Shown: positions 43,860 to 53,126 of the stretch, piece by piece
How the letters are laid out: each line of letters opens with the position of its first letter
Numbering within the stretch: position 1 is the first letter of the stretch
NCBI GenBank assembly: GCA_022592445.1
Contig: JABYQR010000140.1
Location: forward strand, 1 to 64,000
DNA length: 64,000 nt
Source: Cytidiella melzeri
Lineage: Eukaryota > Basidiomycota > Agaricomycetes > Polyporales > Irpicaceae
Direction: 5' to 3'
Translations under genes and position numbers: made by a program
The notes under the pieces: generated by a model
What the model was told of the DNA's origin: nothing
What the model saw: the letters and a program-made list of their open reading frames with translations, nothing else
Database searches by the model: none

Positions 43860-44513
43860 TGTAACAGTCAAGGTTACTACTCACCAGATAAGTTGATAAA
43901 CTGGGGTACTGAATAGTCCTAGTTCAACAGAGTGGATAAGACTGAGGGGATATGCCCTCAGGAGTGCCTCTATATATACATGAAGGGGAGGACCCCAGGT
44001 ACTACCCTAAGACCCCTAATACCTACATGAGTAAGCAAAGTAATCTACCTTACTAAGCATGCCCTATGCCCTAGTGGTGCCACTTCAATAATCAACCAAT
44101 AGCAATTGTCCCCATGACCTGACCCCATGACCCAGTTCCAAGACTAGACTTGTTCTAGCTTGTTCTAAGCCAAGGCTAGACTTTTCCAGAAGGTTCTAAG
44201 AACTATGACATCATCTAATGGAATGTTCTATACTATGACATCATAGTTCCAGCATGTTCCACAAGGTTCCAGAGAGTTCTATCATGTGATACACATATAA
44301 GGAAAGGAGCGCATCAGCGCATCAGAGACAGAGGGCGCTTCAATTGATAGGCGCTGAAATAAGTGCCAGAATAAGCACTGGATAAGCACTGGATAAGCGA
44401 TGGATAAGCGCATGAATAGATGCTGGATAAGCACTGGATAAGCACCTAAATAATTCCAATAATACTGTTGCCTGGTAAGGCAAGTCTTGTAGAAACATTG
44501 AAAATCTGTGACA
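43860..44513 (-). mobile_element. 5' LTR of the family C element
   Basis: 654 bp. Compared with the 3' LTR it lacks ~55 bp after GATAAACTGGGG and has a differently expanded GGATAAGC array (about 44,380-44,450). It contains TTCCAGAAGGTTC at 44,184-44,196 and the TATA box at 43,971-43,980. Confidence 0.95.
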
Positions 44514-45286
44514 AACACCGCTGCCAAAGGTGCAAGCAGTGCTGCCGGGCCTTTGAAGTAGGATGATAGTTACTGGAAGTACGTCGAGGACGAGCTTCAG
44601 AAGGCGAATGTCCAGCTCAAGGCCAAGTCAGCATCTGACGCGCAGGCCGTGACACTACTCAAAGAGTGAGTCAATGCCAAGATTTGAGCGGCACAGTTAC
44701 TAAATGAGTCACTAGGTACTTCGACAACTGCCTCAAAGCTGACTTGCATATGTTCCCCACCTGCGACAGAGTGCTGCCATGGGCCCCGCTGATCTCCTTC
44801 CCATTCAGCGGGCTGTCAAGAAGTTGATGAGCTGTGTTGCTATCTGATCGTGGGATTGTGGTTGGCTTTCCTCTTGCTGTTGCACTTGTTCTTGTTGTCG
44901 TGCTTGTTCTCTTGTTGTCGCGCTTTTTGTCCTCTTGTTGTCGCGCTTGTTCTTTTCTCGTCTTCACGCTTGTGCTTGCATGTAAACACTGTTGTTTCTC
45001 CGCTCTCGTACCCTGTCTTTCACACAATGTCAAACCCTTTCAATAGCTTAAATGCATTGCATGCTAATATGATCCAACTGTGTGACTACTTGAATTTTGA
45101 TCTATTGTACATTTGGTGCACACCATGAGAGCAACATGGGCTGGATGTTGACTACAGACTACACATATATCTCCCTTATTGTCACAATGTCGGTATAAAG
45201 TACAGATGAAGTCTCGGGCCTGATGTAACTTTGACATTGGTGCGCTATCTACAGAGTATGTCGGTTGGATCACTATCTATCAAAGG
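44514..45286. other. Degraded coding remnant and CTTGTTGTCGCG-type repeats
   Basis: On the plus strand 44,570-44,670 encodes YWKYVEDELQKANVQLKAK, which can splice (GTGAGT..TAG) to a short YFDNCLKADLHMFP exon, suggesting the relic of a gene. Downstream at 44,880-44,965 are four imperfect units of CTTGTTGTCGCG. No intact gene. Confidence 0.4.
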
Positions 45287-45980
45287 TGTCACAGATTCTC
45301 TATGTTTCTACAAGACTTGCCTTACCAGGCAACAGTGTTATTGGGAATATTTAAGCGCTTATCAGACGCTTATCCAGCGCTTATCCGGCATCTATTTAGG
45401 TGCTTATCCAGTGCTTATCAGGCGCTTATTCTGGCGCTTATTCTCAGTGCCTATTAATTGATGTGCTGATGCACCTCTGTCTCTGATGCGTTGATGTGCT
45501 CCTTTCCTTATCTATGTATCACATGATAGAACTCTCTGGAACCTTGTGGAACATGCTGGAACTATGATGTCATAGTGTAGAACATTCTAGTAGATGATGT
45601 CATAGTTCTTAGAACCTTCTGGAAAAGTCTAGCCTTGTCTTAGAACAAGCTAGAACAAGTCTAGTCTTGGAACTGGGTCATGGGGTCAGGTCATGGGGAC
45701 AATTGCTATTGGTTGATTATTGAAGTGGCACCACTAGGGCATAGGGCATACTTAGTAAGGTAGATTACTTCCCTTACTCATGTAGGTATTAGGGGTCTTA
45801 GGGTAGTACCTGGGGTCCTCCCCTTCATGTATATATAGAGGCACTCCTGAGGGCATATCTCCTCAGTCTTATCCACTCTGTTGAACTAGGACTACTCAGT
45901 ACCCACCAGTACTTCACTCACCACCACTCTTACTCTCTATCTCACCACATCCCCCTCAAGTCAACCAACTTATTTGGTGA
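45287..45980 (+). mobile_element. Family C LTR, truncated at its 3' end
   Basis: It starts TGTCACAGATTC and follows LTR C to TTATTTGGTGAGT, about 24 bp short of the normal end. It contains GAACCTTCTGGAA (45,612-45,624) and a TATA box near 45,830. Confidence 0.88.
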
Positions 45981-46070
45981 GTGTATGTGGTCAGATGCTG
46001 CATTGGACATCCTTGCCCAAACATACTACAGCACCCAGGCTTTGCCTGGGCGTGTAGTTCATATGAAGTA

Positions 46071-47660
46071 CAGTAGTGGCAAAAAGTGTTGTGACACTAC
46101 AAGCGCGCAATGATTTTCTCATTGTGCAAGCTCATTTCCATGCATTTTTATCTACTTTCAATTTTCACACACTATATACAATACACAAATCATGTTCTTA
46201 GTAGAAATGACTTGGTCTGCGTTGTGCGCAAAAAAAGTGGACAATCCATGCAAAAGCTGCGTTTAGCGCCCGCATGTTGTACTACTACTATTGTGCATCA
46301 TCTCGACTATTCTATGTAAAAATCTGTCAAAAAATTCTTGTAAAATTAGTATCTAGTATAGGACCCCTTTGCCTGCATAAGCTCTGCTGCACAAGTGGGG
46401 AGAGACTCATACCATCCCTTGATATACCCATCATCCAAATTAGCACACTCCTCCTGCAATGCCTCCCACAGCTCCTCCTTATTCGACAGTTGCTGCTTGT
46501 GAGCCCGTAATTTGCAGTCTAGATGGTCTCAGACATTCTCCAGAATATTCATATCTGGTGAATTTGGAGGCCAGGGCAATACAGTGATCTTGTTCTCCTT
46601 GAACCAAGCTGTAGCAAGCTTCGACATGTGCTTTGAATCATTGTCCTGTTGGAAAATGATCTGTTGGCAGGTCAAATCTTAGTCTGCCAATGTGCCCAGA
46701 AGAGACTCTGATAGGATGGAGCAGTAAAGCTTTGCATCCATCTTTCCATCAATGCGGTGTAGCCTTCCTTTTCCCTTCAAAGTAATGCATCCCCACACCA
46801 TAATACTTCCACCCCCGTGCTTCACTCTCTTCTGCATGTTCTGGTCCAAAACCTTCTCACCCTGTCTTCTTTGGCAGTATTCCCTCCCATCTGAGCCAAA
46901 TAGATTAGATTTGGACTCATCTGAGAACACCATTACCTCCCACTCTTTCTGCCCCCATCTGGTTGCATGTCCAGCCCACCACTTGCGCTTCTTTTTATGA
47001 GCTACAGACAGAAACGGCTTTCATCAATGCACATATCCCTTCAGCCCAATCTCTGCAAGGTTATGACGCATAGTTCGGGCAGCCACTTGTGGGAATGCCT
47101 TGCGCTGCAGGTCTGTAGCGTTGCGGGCCTCTTGTCATGCCAGGAGTAAAGTGGCATGACAGAGATTGTGGTCTTGTAGAACACAAGTATGACCTGTCTT
47201 AGGCTTGTTTGCATAGAAATTGGGGTTGTGGGATAGGTTTTTGATGGTGCAATAGATGGTGGACCAGTGGACGGGGACTTTCTTGCGAATGTCAGCCACA
47301 CTGACACCTTCATTACGCAGAGTCCAAATTTGGGCCTTTTTAGTAGGGGTACACTGCACCATATGTGTGGTCTAGAGTTGGGAGAGTGGGTGGTATGGAA
47401 AAAAGCACGAGAGTGGTGAAGTGGAAAGATCGAAAAACAAAACAAACCCAAATAGTGGTCGTGCGCGTTACGGGCGCCTAGCGCCGCAACAGCGCGGATT
47501 GTGCACATTGTAAAAGACTCATTTGTTTTCATTGTAGACATACTGTATACATGCAATACTCAATGTATAAAACTGATTGAATAAAATAAGCAGTTTTGAG
47601 CTCAAACAGAGAGCAAAGAGTTGTGTGCTTGCAGTGTTGCAAGACTTTTTGCCGCTACTG
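46071..47660 (-). mobile_element. Tc1/mariner-type transposon
   Basis: The 1,590-bp element is bounded by TA at 46,069-46,070 and 47,661-47,662. Its ~40-bp terminal inverted repeats begin CAGTAGTGGCAAAAAGT on the left and CAGTAGCGGCAAAAAGT on the right (complement). The transposase lies on the minus strand. Confidence 0.93.
46346..47362 (-). pseudogene. Tc1-like DD34E transposase, 339 codons with internal stops
   Basis: From the ATG at 47,362 to the TAA at 46,348-46,346 one frame can be followed without any frameshift, the normal length for a Tc1 transposase. It has an N-terminal helix-turn-helix (VSVADIRKKVPVHWSTIY), the first catalytic Asp in VFSDESKSNLFG, the second in QQDNDSKH and Glu in NSPDMNILEN, with 34 residues between the last two. 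Five internal stops are seen: TGA after CHATLLLA, two adjacent TGA after GLKGYVH, TAA after LLGTLAD, and TGA after ILENV where Trp is expected. Confidence 0.9.
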
Positions 47661-47662
47661 TA

Positions 47663-47939
47663 TTTATATATTGTTCCAAGATGAATGTGACATATACATA
47701 TTGTACAGACTTCTCTGAAATATCTTCTATGGAAAAAGGCATGTATGTCCCAATTTTTCACAGGACGAATTCACCATACATACGGACGTATGTGCACTAT
47801 TAAAGTGCCTTTTTCAAGGTAGATCCTCATGGTCACGCAGTGTGGGAACGAGACTATAGCTAGCTTTCACAATTTCCGACAATTAAGCGCACATGCGTTT
47901 TGGCAGTGAGCTGAAGATTATCATTACAAGGAGAGATGC
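47663..47939. other. Upstream region of the cysteinyl-tRNA synthetase gene
   Basis: No separate gene. The transposon end is only 277 bp from the first ATG of the synthetase gene, so part of this stretch should be its promoter. Confidence 0.5.
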
Positions 47940-50900
47940 ATGCTGTCCGTCGCAAGAGCCTCCTTCTCTCTCTCTTTCAGATCTTCCCTCTTCCCCCAAC
48001 TCTCTCATTCCCGAATTTTCACAAGCTTGATCAGGCACTTTGCCAGTCACTCTGTAAGAAGGATGGCTGTGCAGCAAGCAGAGTGGCGGCTGCCGACGTC
48101 AAAGGCGGAGGAGCCGGTCTTGAAGGTGTACAATTCGCTCACTAGGACAAAGGTGCGTTTGCTTCCCTTAGTCTTGAGGTGTTCATTGTGTGTTTTGATG
48201 GTGGTTTGGTGTTGTGAAGGCAGAGTTCGTGGCTGCAACCGGACGGCAGGTCAAGTGGTACAACTGTGGACCGACGGTGTACGATGCGTCGCACATGGGA
48301 CATGCTCGGTGCGTTTTTCCCAGTCTCAATTGTGCTCTGCGTCTCCCAGACAGCAATAACTACTCTCTGACGCGTATTTGGATGTCGTGTCTAGGAACTA
48401 TGTGACCCAAGACGTGCTGAGACGAATTATGGAGGATTACTTTGGGTATGATGTACACTTTGTCATGAACATTACCGATATCGATGACAAGGTACCCCAG
48501 TCTCTCTTTCTGATCACTGCTTTCAAGTGTACCATGATGGGGGACGCTGACGATGTGTGTGGCAGATCATCCTTCGAGCACGGCAAACTCACCTCGTCGA
48601 GCAGTTCAAATCAAGTCAGACCGCGCTGACGCCAGAACTGGTTAGCATCGTCATGGACTCCTGGACGACCTACGTTCGGTCAAAGGTGTCGAAAGGTTTT
48701 CTCGACCAGGATCGGCCTGCCCATGGTGCGGAATGGGACAGCTGGCCGGGGTTGCAGGAACAGTTTGTACAGGCGGACAAGGCGTGGAAACAAGAGTGCT
48801 TGAGAAGGGACGAAAAGTTTGAGATGCATTTTTCTGCAGCGGTACGTGAGGACATTCTGAGTGTGGACTTGAACTGAGAGCGATAACGTGTCATAGAACA
48901 AAGCATATATTGCGCTGCAGAATGCACTGAAAAGCCAGCAACAAGGAAAGATTGCAAAGGAGGAGGCACATACTCTCGTCGAAGAGTCGCGTGATATCAT
49001 TGCCTTGTCGTTAGATGCAAAGGTATGCTCTTGTTGTCTATGCTCCGTGTACAACCTCAAGACACAAGACGATGATAGGACGGCCACACAGTAACAGACC
49101 ACAACATTTTCCGGACACTCGCCTCATACTGGGAACAACAATTCTTCAACGACATGCGCCGTCTACGCGTACGAGACCCCGATACCCTGACCCGCGTCAC
49201 AGAATACGTCCCCGAAATCGTCTCCTTTGTCGAACGAATCATCAAAAACGGTTACGGATACGACGTCGACGGCAGCGTCTACTTTGATACCCGTGCGTTC
49301 GACCAGGCCGAAACGCACGACTACGCCAAACTCGAACCGTGGAGCAAAGGTAACAACGAGCTGTTGGCAGAGGGCGAGGGTGCGTTATCTGTGACGACTG
49401 GGAGGCGGTCTCCCGCGGACTTTGCGTTGTGGAAGGCGTCGAAACCCGGTGAGCCGAGTTGGCCATCGCCGTGGGGTCCTGGGCGACCTGGGTGGCATAT
49501 TGAATGCTCGGTTATGGCGAGTGCTGTCTTGGGAGATAACATGGACATCCATTCTGGTGGTGTTGATTTGGCTTTTCCACATCACGACAACGAGATGGCT
49601 CAGAGCGAGGTGAGTGCGTTGAGTCGCTAGAAATCGATGGACGGTCGTCTCTGGTTGATAACTTGGATGGGGTTAGGCGTACCACGAGTGCCCGCGGTGG
49701 GTGAATTACTTTCTCCATACTGGCCATCTGCATATCGAGGGTCTGAAGATGAGCAAATCATTAAAGAATTTCATTACAATTGACGTGAGCCCTGAAACTC
49801 TCCGTTAAACGAGTAGCCCTCCTGATGATGACCCTGGTACCGTCTCCTAGGAAATCCTCCAAAAATACTCTGCTCGCCAAATGCGGCTCGCGTTCCTCAC
49901 ACAGCTTTGGAACGCTAAAGTCGACTTCTCAGAGTCCCTCATGACAGGCGAGGTCAAGAACCTGGAGGTCACGTTGAACGTATGTCTCCCATTTCGGGCT
50001 TCGCTTATTTCGTGTGACTAAACAATAAGAATCAATACACATTATATAACGCCGGACTGTCTTGTCGTCATCTATGACGACAACAGAATTTCTTCCGTAA
50101 AGTAAAAGCCCTTGTTCACCAAGCGCAGGGGGAAGGCCCGAAACTCGAGGTCACCCACCGCTACGGAGACGCCGAAAAGGAGTTGACTGAAAGGTTTCAC
50201 CAAGCACGGTCTGCATTCCGAGCGGCGCTGTGCGACTCATTCAACACGCCTGCAGCGCTAGACGTCGTGCGTGACATTGTCTCGCGTGCCAACGTTTATA
50301 TCAACTCGCGCAACGTGAATACCAATCTCGATGTCACTGTCGTCGAGAGAGTGGCGAGATGGGTGGGAGATATGCTGAGGATGTTCGGTCTCGGCGAGGG
50401 TGAGTCGTCTGAGATTGGATGGGGTCAGGAGGTTGCCGAGGGAGAGGGGCTTGTTAATGTGAGTTGTCTCTTCCATTGCACGGACGAACTAGCTGACGAG
50501 GCATGAAAATACGTAACGACGTGTTATCTGTAGCGAGAGGAGATTATCATGCCGTACCTAAGCTCGCTGTCTTCATTCAGAGACAGGGTTCGCAAGGTTG
50601 CTATTGAAGCCGCAAAGGGCGAGAAGAGTGCTGAGGCCCTCAAAGAGATCCTCGGCTTGTGCGACAATCTCCGCGACGTCGAGCTCGTGTCTTTGGGTGT
50701 CGCTCTGGACGACCAAGAAGGTACGTTTTGTCATATAGGATTGATACCAACTCCGTGAAAGCTCAGATCTAATGATTGCAAAATTAGACGGGAAGGCGCT
50801 CGTGAAGCTTGTATCCCCGGCGGAGCTCCTCAAAGCCCGAGATGAAAAGAGGGCACAAGAGCAGGCAAAGCTTGCACGGAAGGCAGCGGTTGTCGAGGCC

Positions 50901-51143
50901 GAACGTCAGAAGAAGCTGGCCAAGCTCGAGAAGGGTCGTCTTGCGCCTCAAGATATGTTCAAGCCCCCAAACACGCCGGACGGTACATACGGCAGCTGGA
51001 ACGAGGACGGAGTTCCGCTGACGGACGGCGAAGGCAAGGAGCTGAGTAAGAACGCGGTCAAGAAGGTGTTGAAGGAGTGGCAGAATCAGAAGAAGGCTCA
51101 CGAAGAGTTCTTAGTGTGGCAGAAGGAGCAGGATCAGTCATGA
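47940..51143 (+). CDS. CRS1: Cysteinyl-tRNA synthetase, likely dual mitochondrial and cytosolic
   Basis: Class I aminoacyl-tRNA synthetase that charges tRNA-Cys. Exons: 47,940-48,152, 48,220-48,308, 48,395-48,491, 48,566-48,841, 48,921-49,022, 49,079-49,609, 49,677-49,784, 49,851-49,979, 50,087-50,458, 50,534-50,720, 50,788-51,143; total 2,460 nt, 819 residues, frame kept throughout. The HIGH motif reads HMGH in [12 protein letters not shown], the KMSKS motif is GLKMSKS, and zinc ligands are in [14 protein letters not shown] and FPHHDNE. The C-terminus is Lys/Glu-rich, as in eukaryotic forms. The first 41 residues are Ser/Arg-rich and free of acidic residues, a mitochondrial presequence; a second in-frame ATG (48,063) in good context (AAGGATGG) starts MAVQQ, which would give the cytosolic enzyme. 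Confidence 0.95.
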
Positions 51144-51238
51144 CAATTTCGTGTCAATGGCTCGTTTTCCTTCTGTCCTGTGCTTCTTCTATAATTTTCT
51201 TTGTATTTCCGAAAACTCTAGTTACGGAGTACGTGTAT

Positions 51239-52048
51239 TTACCAGTCACACGCATTCGCAACGAGTCGCGCAATTTTTTCCAACCCGACCTTGTCCTCCT
51301 CTGAGAAACCAGATGGGGCAAGACAGTCCAAATCGAATACCCCAACGGTCATAGTTTCGTGATCTGAGACCCGCACAATCAAGGGACACACGATCTCGCT
51401 CTTCGTCTCTCCATCACAAGCAATATGTCCAGGGTACGCTTCGACGTCAGGGACAAGGACGGTCTCGCGTGACCGGAATGCATCTGCACATACGCCCTTG
51501 GCTTTCGTTGGCTCGACGTTGATGAGTTGACATGCAGGTTTGCCACAGAACGGTGCCAAGAGCAGATGCCGGAAGTCCACGGCAGTTGGTTGCGAGGTCT
51601 CCTTTACGAAAGTCTTGGGCTTGGGGAAGAGCGAAGATTGTATGTAGAACCCTGAGACAAAAGACACAACATACATGTCAACCAATTGTTTTTTTTTTGC
51701 CTTGCCTGTGCCAATCAACACACAAAAAGAATGGAGGCGTAGTAGATTTTCCCAATATCTGCAACTTACCACACCAATTTACGGCTCTATCGCCGCTGCC
51801 AAAGTGAGGTTCGAACGCTTGGAGAGCGCTGTAGACGAGCGCGGAGGTGTTTGCGAGGTTGACGACCTGAAGGTTATTCGCATTCAGTTCTTTTTTCTTT
51901 TTCAAAAGTCAGACTCGGCAAGCAAAGCATGTGTACGTACCCATGATCGTTGGCCGTCGAGCAATGCCGAAAGCTGGTCGTGTACATGGTCCCAGAACTG
52001 CGTCTTTGTCAGTCCGTGCGGCACAAACGCAGAGTCGGCGTGTGGCAT
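51239..52048 (-). CDS. Free methionine-(R)-sulfoxide reductase (fRMsr, GAF domain)
   Basis: Reduces the R form of free methionine sulfoxide, a repair enzyme of the cytosol. Exons 52,048-51,941, 51,866-51,770 and 51,651-51,239 give 205 residues. The conserved core contains ACQLI, GVC and PGHIACDGETKSEIV, holding the three cysteines of the family (yeast YKL069W and E. coli MsrC type), followed by GVFDLDC and GFSEEDK. A seven-residue insertion (around NVEPTKA) separates ACQLI from KGVC compared with what I recall of yeast. The start ATG at 52,048 begins MPHADSAF. It ends 95 bp from the end of the convergent synthetase gene and shares a promoter region with the GLTP gene. Confidence 0.93.
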
Positions 52049-52276
52049 CGCTTTGTTTTTTTGCGCGTTCGCGGGAGGAGGTGACGGTGTGGCCACAATG
52101 TTGATCTTGAAATTGAAGTGATCGATGACCCAGATCAAATCGCTGGCTGAATCGGCGCTTGTTGTGGATGGGTGCTGCCACCGCACAGCTCAGTTGTTGC
52201 TCATTACCATCTAGTCTCGCTTCTGCTGGTCCCTCCAAAGTTGCCAGCAAATCCGCTTGCTCTCTGACGAATCGTT
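52049..52276. promoter_or_regulatory. Shared 228-bp region between fRMsr and GLTP genes
   Basis: The two genes are transcribed away from each other with only 228 bp between start codons. No clear TATA box is seen. A T-rich tract lies at about 52,049-52,062. Confidence 0.5.
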
Positions 52277-53126
52277 ATGGCTCCTTACTTCCAGACCGTA
52301 AAGGTATGCCCCTTCGACCATAAACAGTGACTTTGTCGAGTGCTGACCGGGCCATTTCCCCAAGTCTTTCGCTGACGTACCAGTGACCGACGCTGGCGTC
52401 GACACTGCCGCTTTCCTCGACGCGTCCAACGGTGTTCTCAAGATGTTTGGTACGAACCGTTTCCCCCCTTCGTCAGCATTTCTGCGTCAAAACTAATCAT
52501 AGCGTAGATCTCCTTGGTTCCACGGCCTTCGCGCCTGTGCAGTCCGATATCAAGGGCAACATCGCTGTACGTGCTTTCTCATACGCTGACTCCGCTTACT
52601 GCTGCGAATCAAAGATGTCGTATTCCTATAGAAAGTTCAGGCTCGATACAATGCTACCCCCACCCAGTCGGCTACCCTGGAGGAACTGGTGATCAACGAG
52701 AAGGGAGAGAAGAAACGTACAGCCACCGAAGGCTTGTTGTGGCTTCTCCGGGGCCTTTCTTTCACGTGCAAGGCTCTGCAGAACGCTCAGGCAAACCAGG
52801 AGACTGAGCTTACTGACGGATTCACTGCAGCTTACAACGTCACTCTGAAGCAGTACCACAATTTCGTGGTCAGACCCATGTTCGCGGTAGGTGTATTTCA
52901 AACGTTTTCGAGACATGATGTTTACGTGTCATCACAGCTCGCTATGAAAGCATGCCCTTACAAGAAGGAATTCTACGCCAAGCTTGCCGCTGACCCTGAC
53001 GGCGGCGCAGCCGTCTCGGACGCCGAGTTCAACGAAGAGCTGAACAAGTGGCTCGCGGCGCTCTCGTCTATCGTCACGAGGATGCAGTCCTTCTACGCTG
53101 GTGGTGGACACGATAAAGGATTCTGA
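52277..53126 (+). CDS. Glycolipid transfer protein (GLTP / HET-C2 family)
   Basis: Cytosolic carrier that moves glycosphingolipids between membranes. Exons 52,277-52,303, 52,365-52,449, 52,508-52,566, 52,632-52,886 and 52,938-53,126 (615 nt) encode 204 residues, the usual length. The sugar-headgroup residues known from human GLTP are in place: Asp, Asn and Lys in SDIKGNIAK, Trp in LLWLLRGLSF and His in QYHNFVV. ACPYKKEF and the C-terminal MQSFYAGG also fit. Start ATG context is TTATGG; a very short first exon (MAPYFQTVK) is followed by a GTATGC donor. In Podospora the homologue HET-C2 takes part in heterokaryon incompatibility, but nothing here shows that role. Confidence 0.95.

Larger units (their letters stand above)
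36318..44513 (-). mobile_element. Complete but mutated Ty3/gypsy element, family C
   Basis: Two LTRs in the same orientation (36,318-36,994 and 43,860-44,513) enclose, on the minus strand, a leader with an extra ORF (43,279-42,501), gag, protease, RT, RNase H, integrase and a chromodomain. The polypurine tract is at 36,995-37,011 (minus strand GCAAGAAGGGGGGGTAA) and a candidate primer-binding site at 43,856-43,846. The flanking pentamers (CCACT left, AACAC right) do not match, so no target duplication is seen; recombination between two elements or decay would explain it. The LTRs differ by a ~55-bp gap and by array length, so the insertion is not recent. Confidence 0.95.

Noticed and set aside
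36313..44518. Target site duplication of the complete family C element
   Set aside because: The flanking pentamers CCACT and AACAC do not match under the LTR ends used; shifting the ends by one or two bases does not help.
46031..46058. Hairpin CCCAGGC-TTT-GCCTGGG as a terminator
   Set aside because: It is a short perfect stem next to the Tc1 insertion site, but intrinsic terminators of this kind are not expected in a fungal nuclear genome; role unknown.
47041..47556. 171-residue open frame inside the Tc1 element
   Set aside because: It is a different frame from the transposase, which can be followed by its motifs; this is an overlapping shadow.
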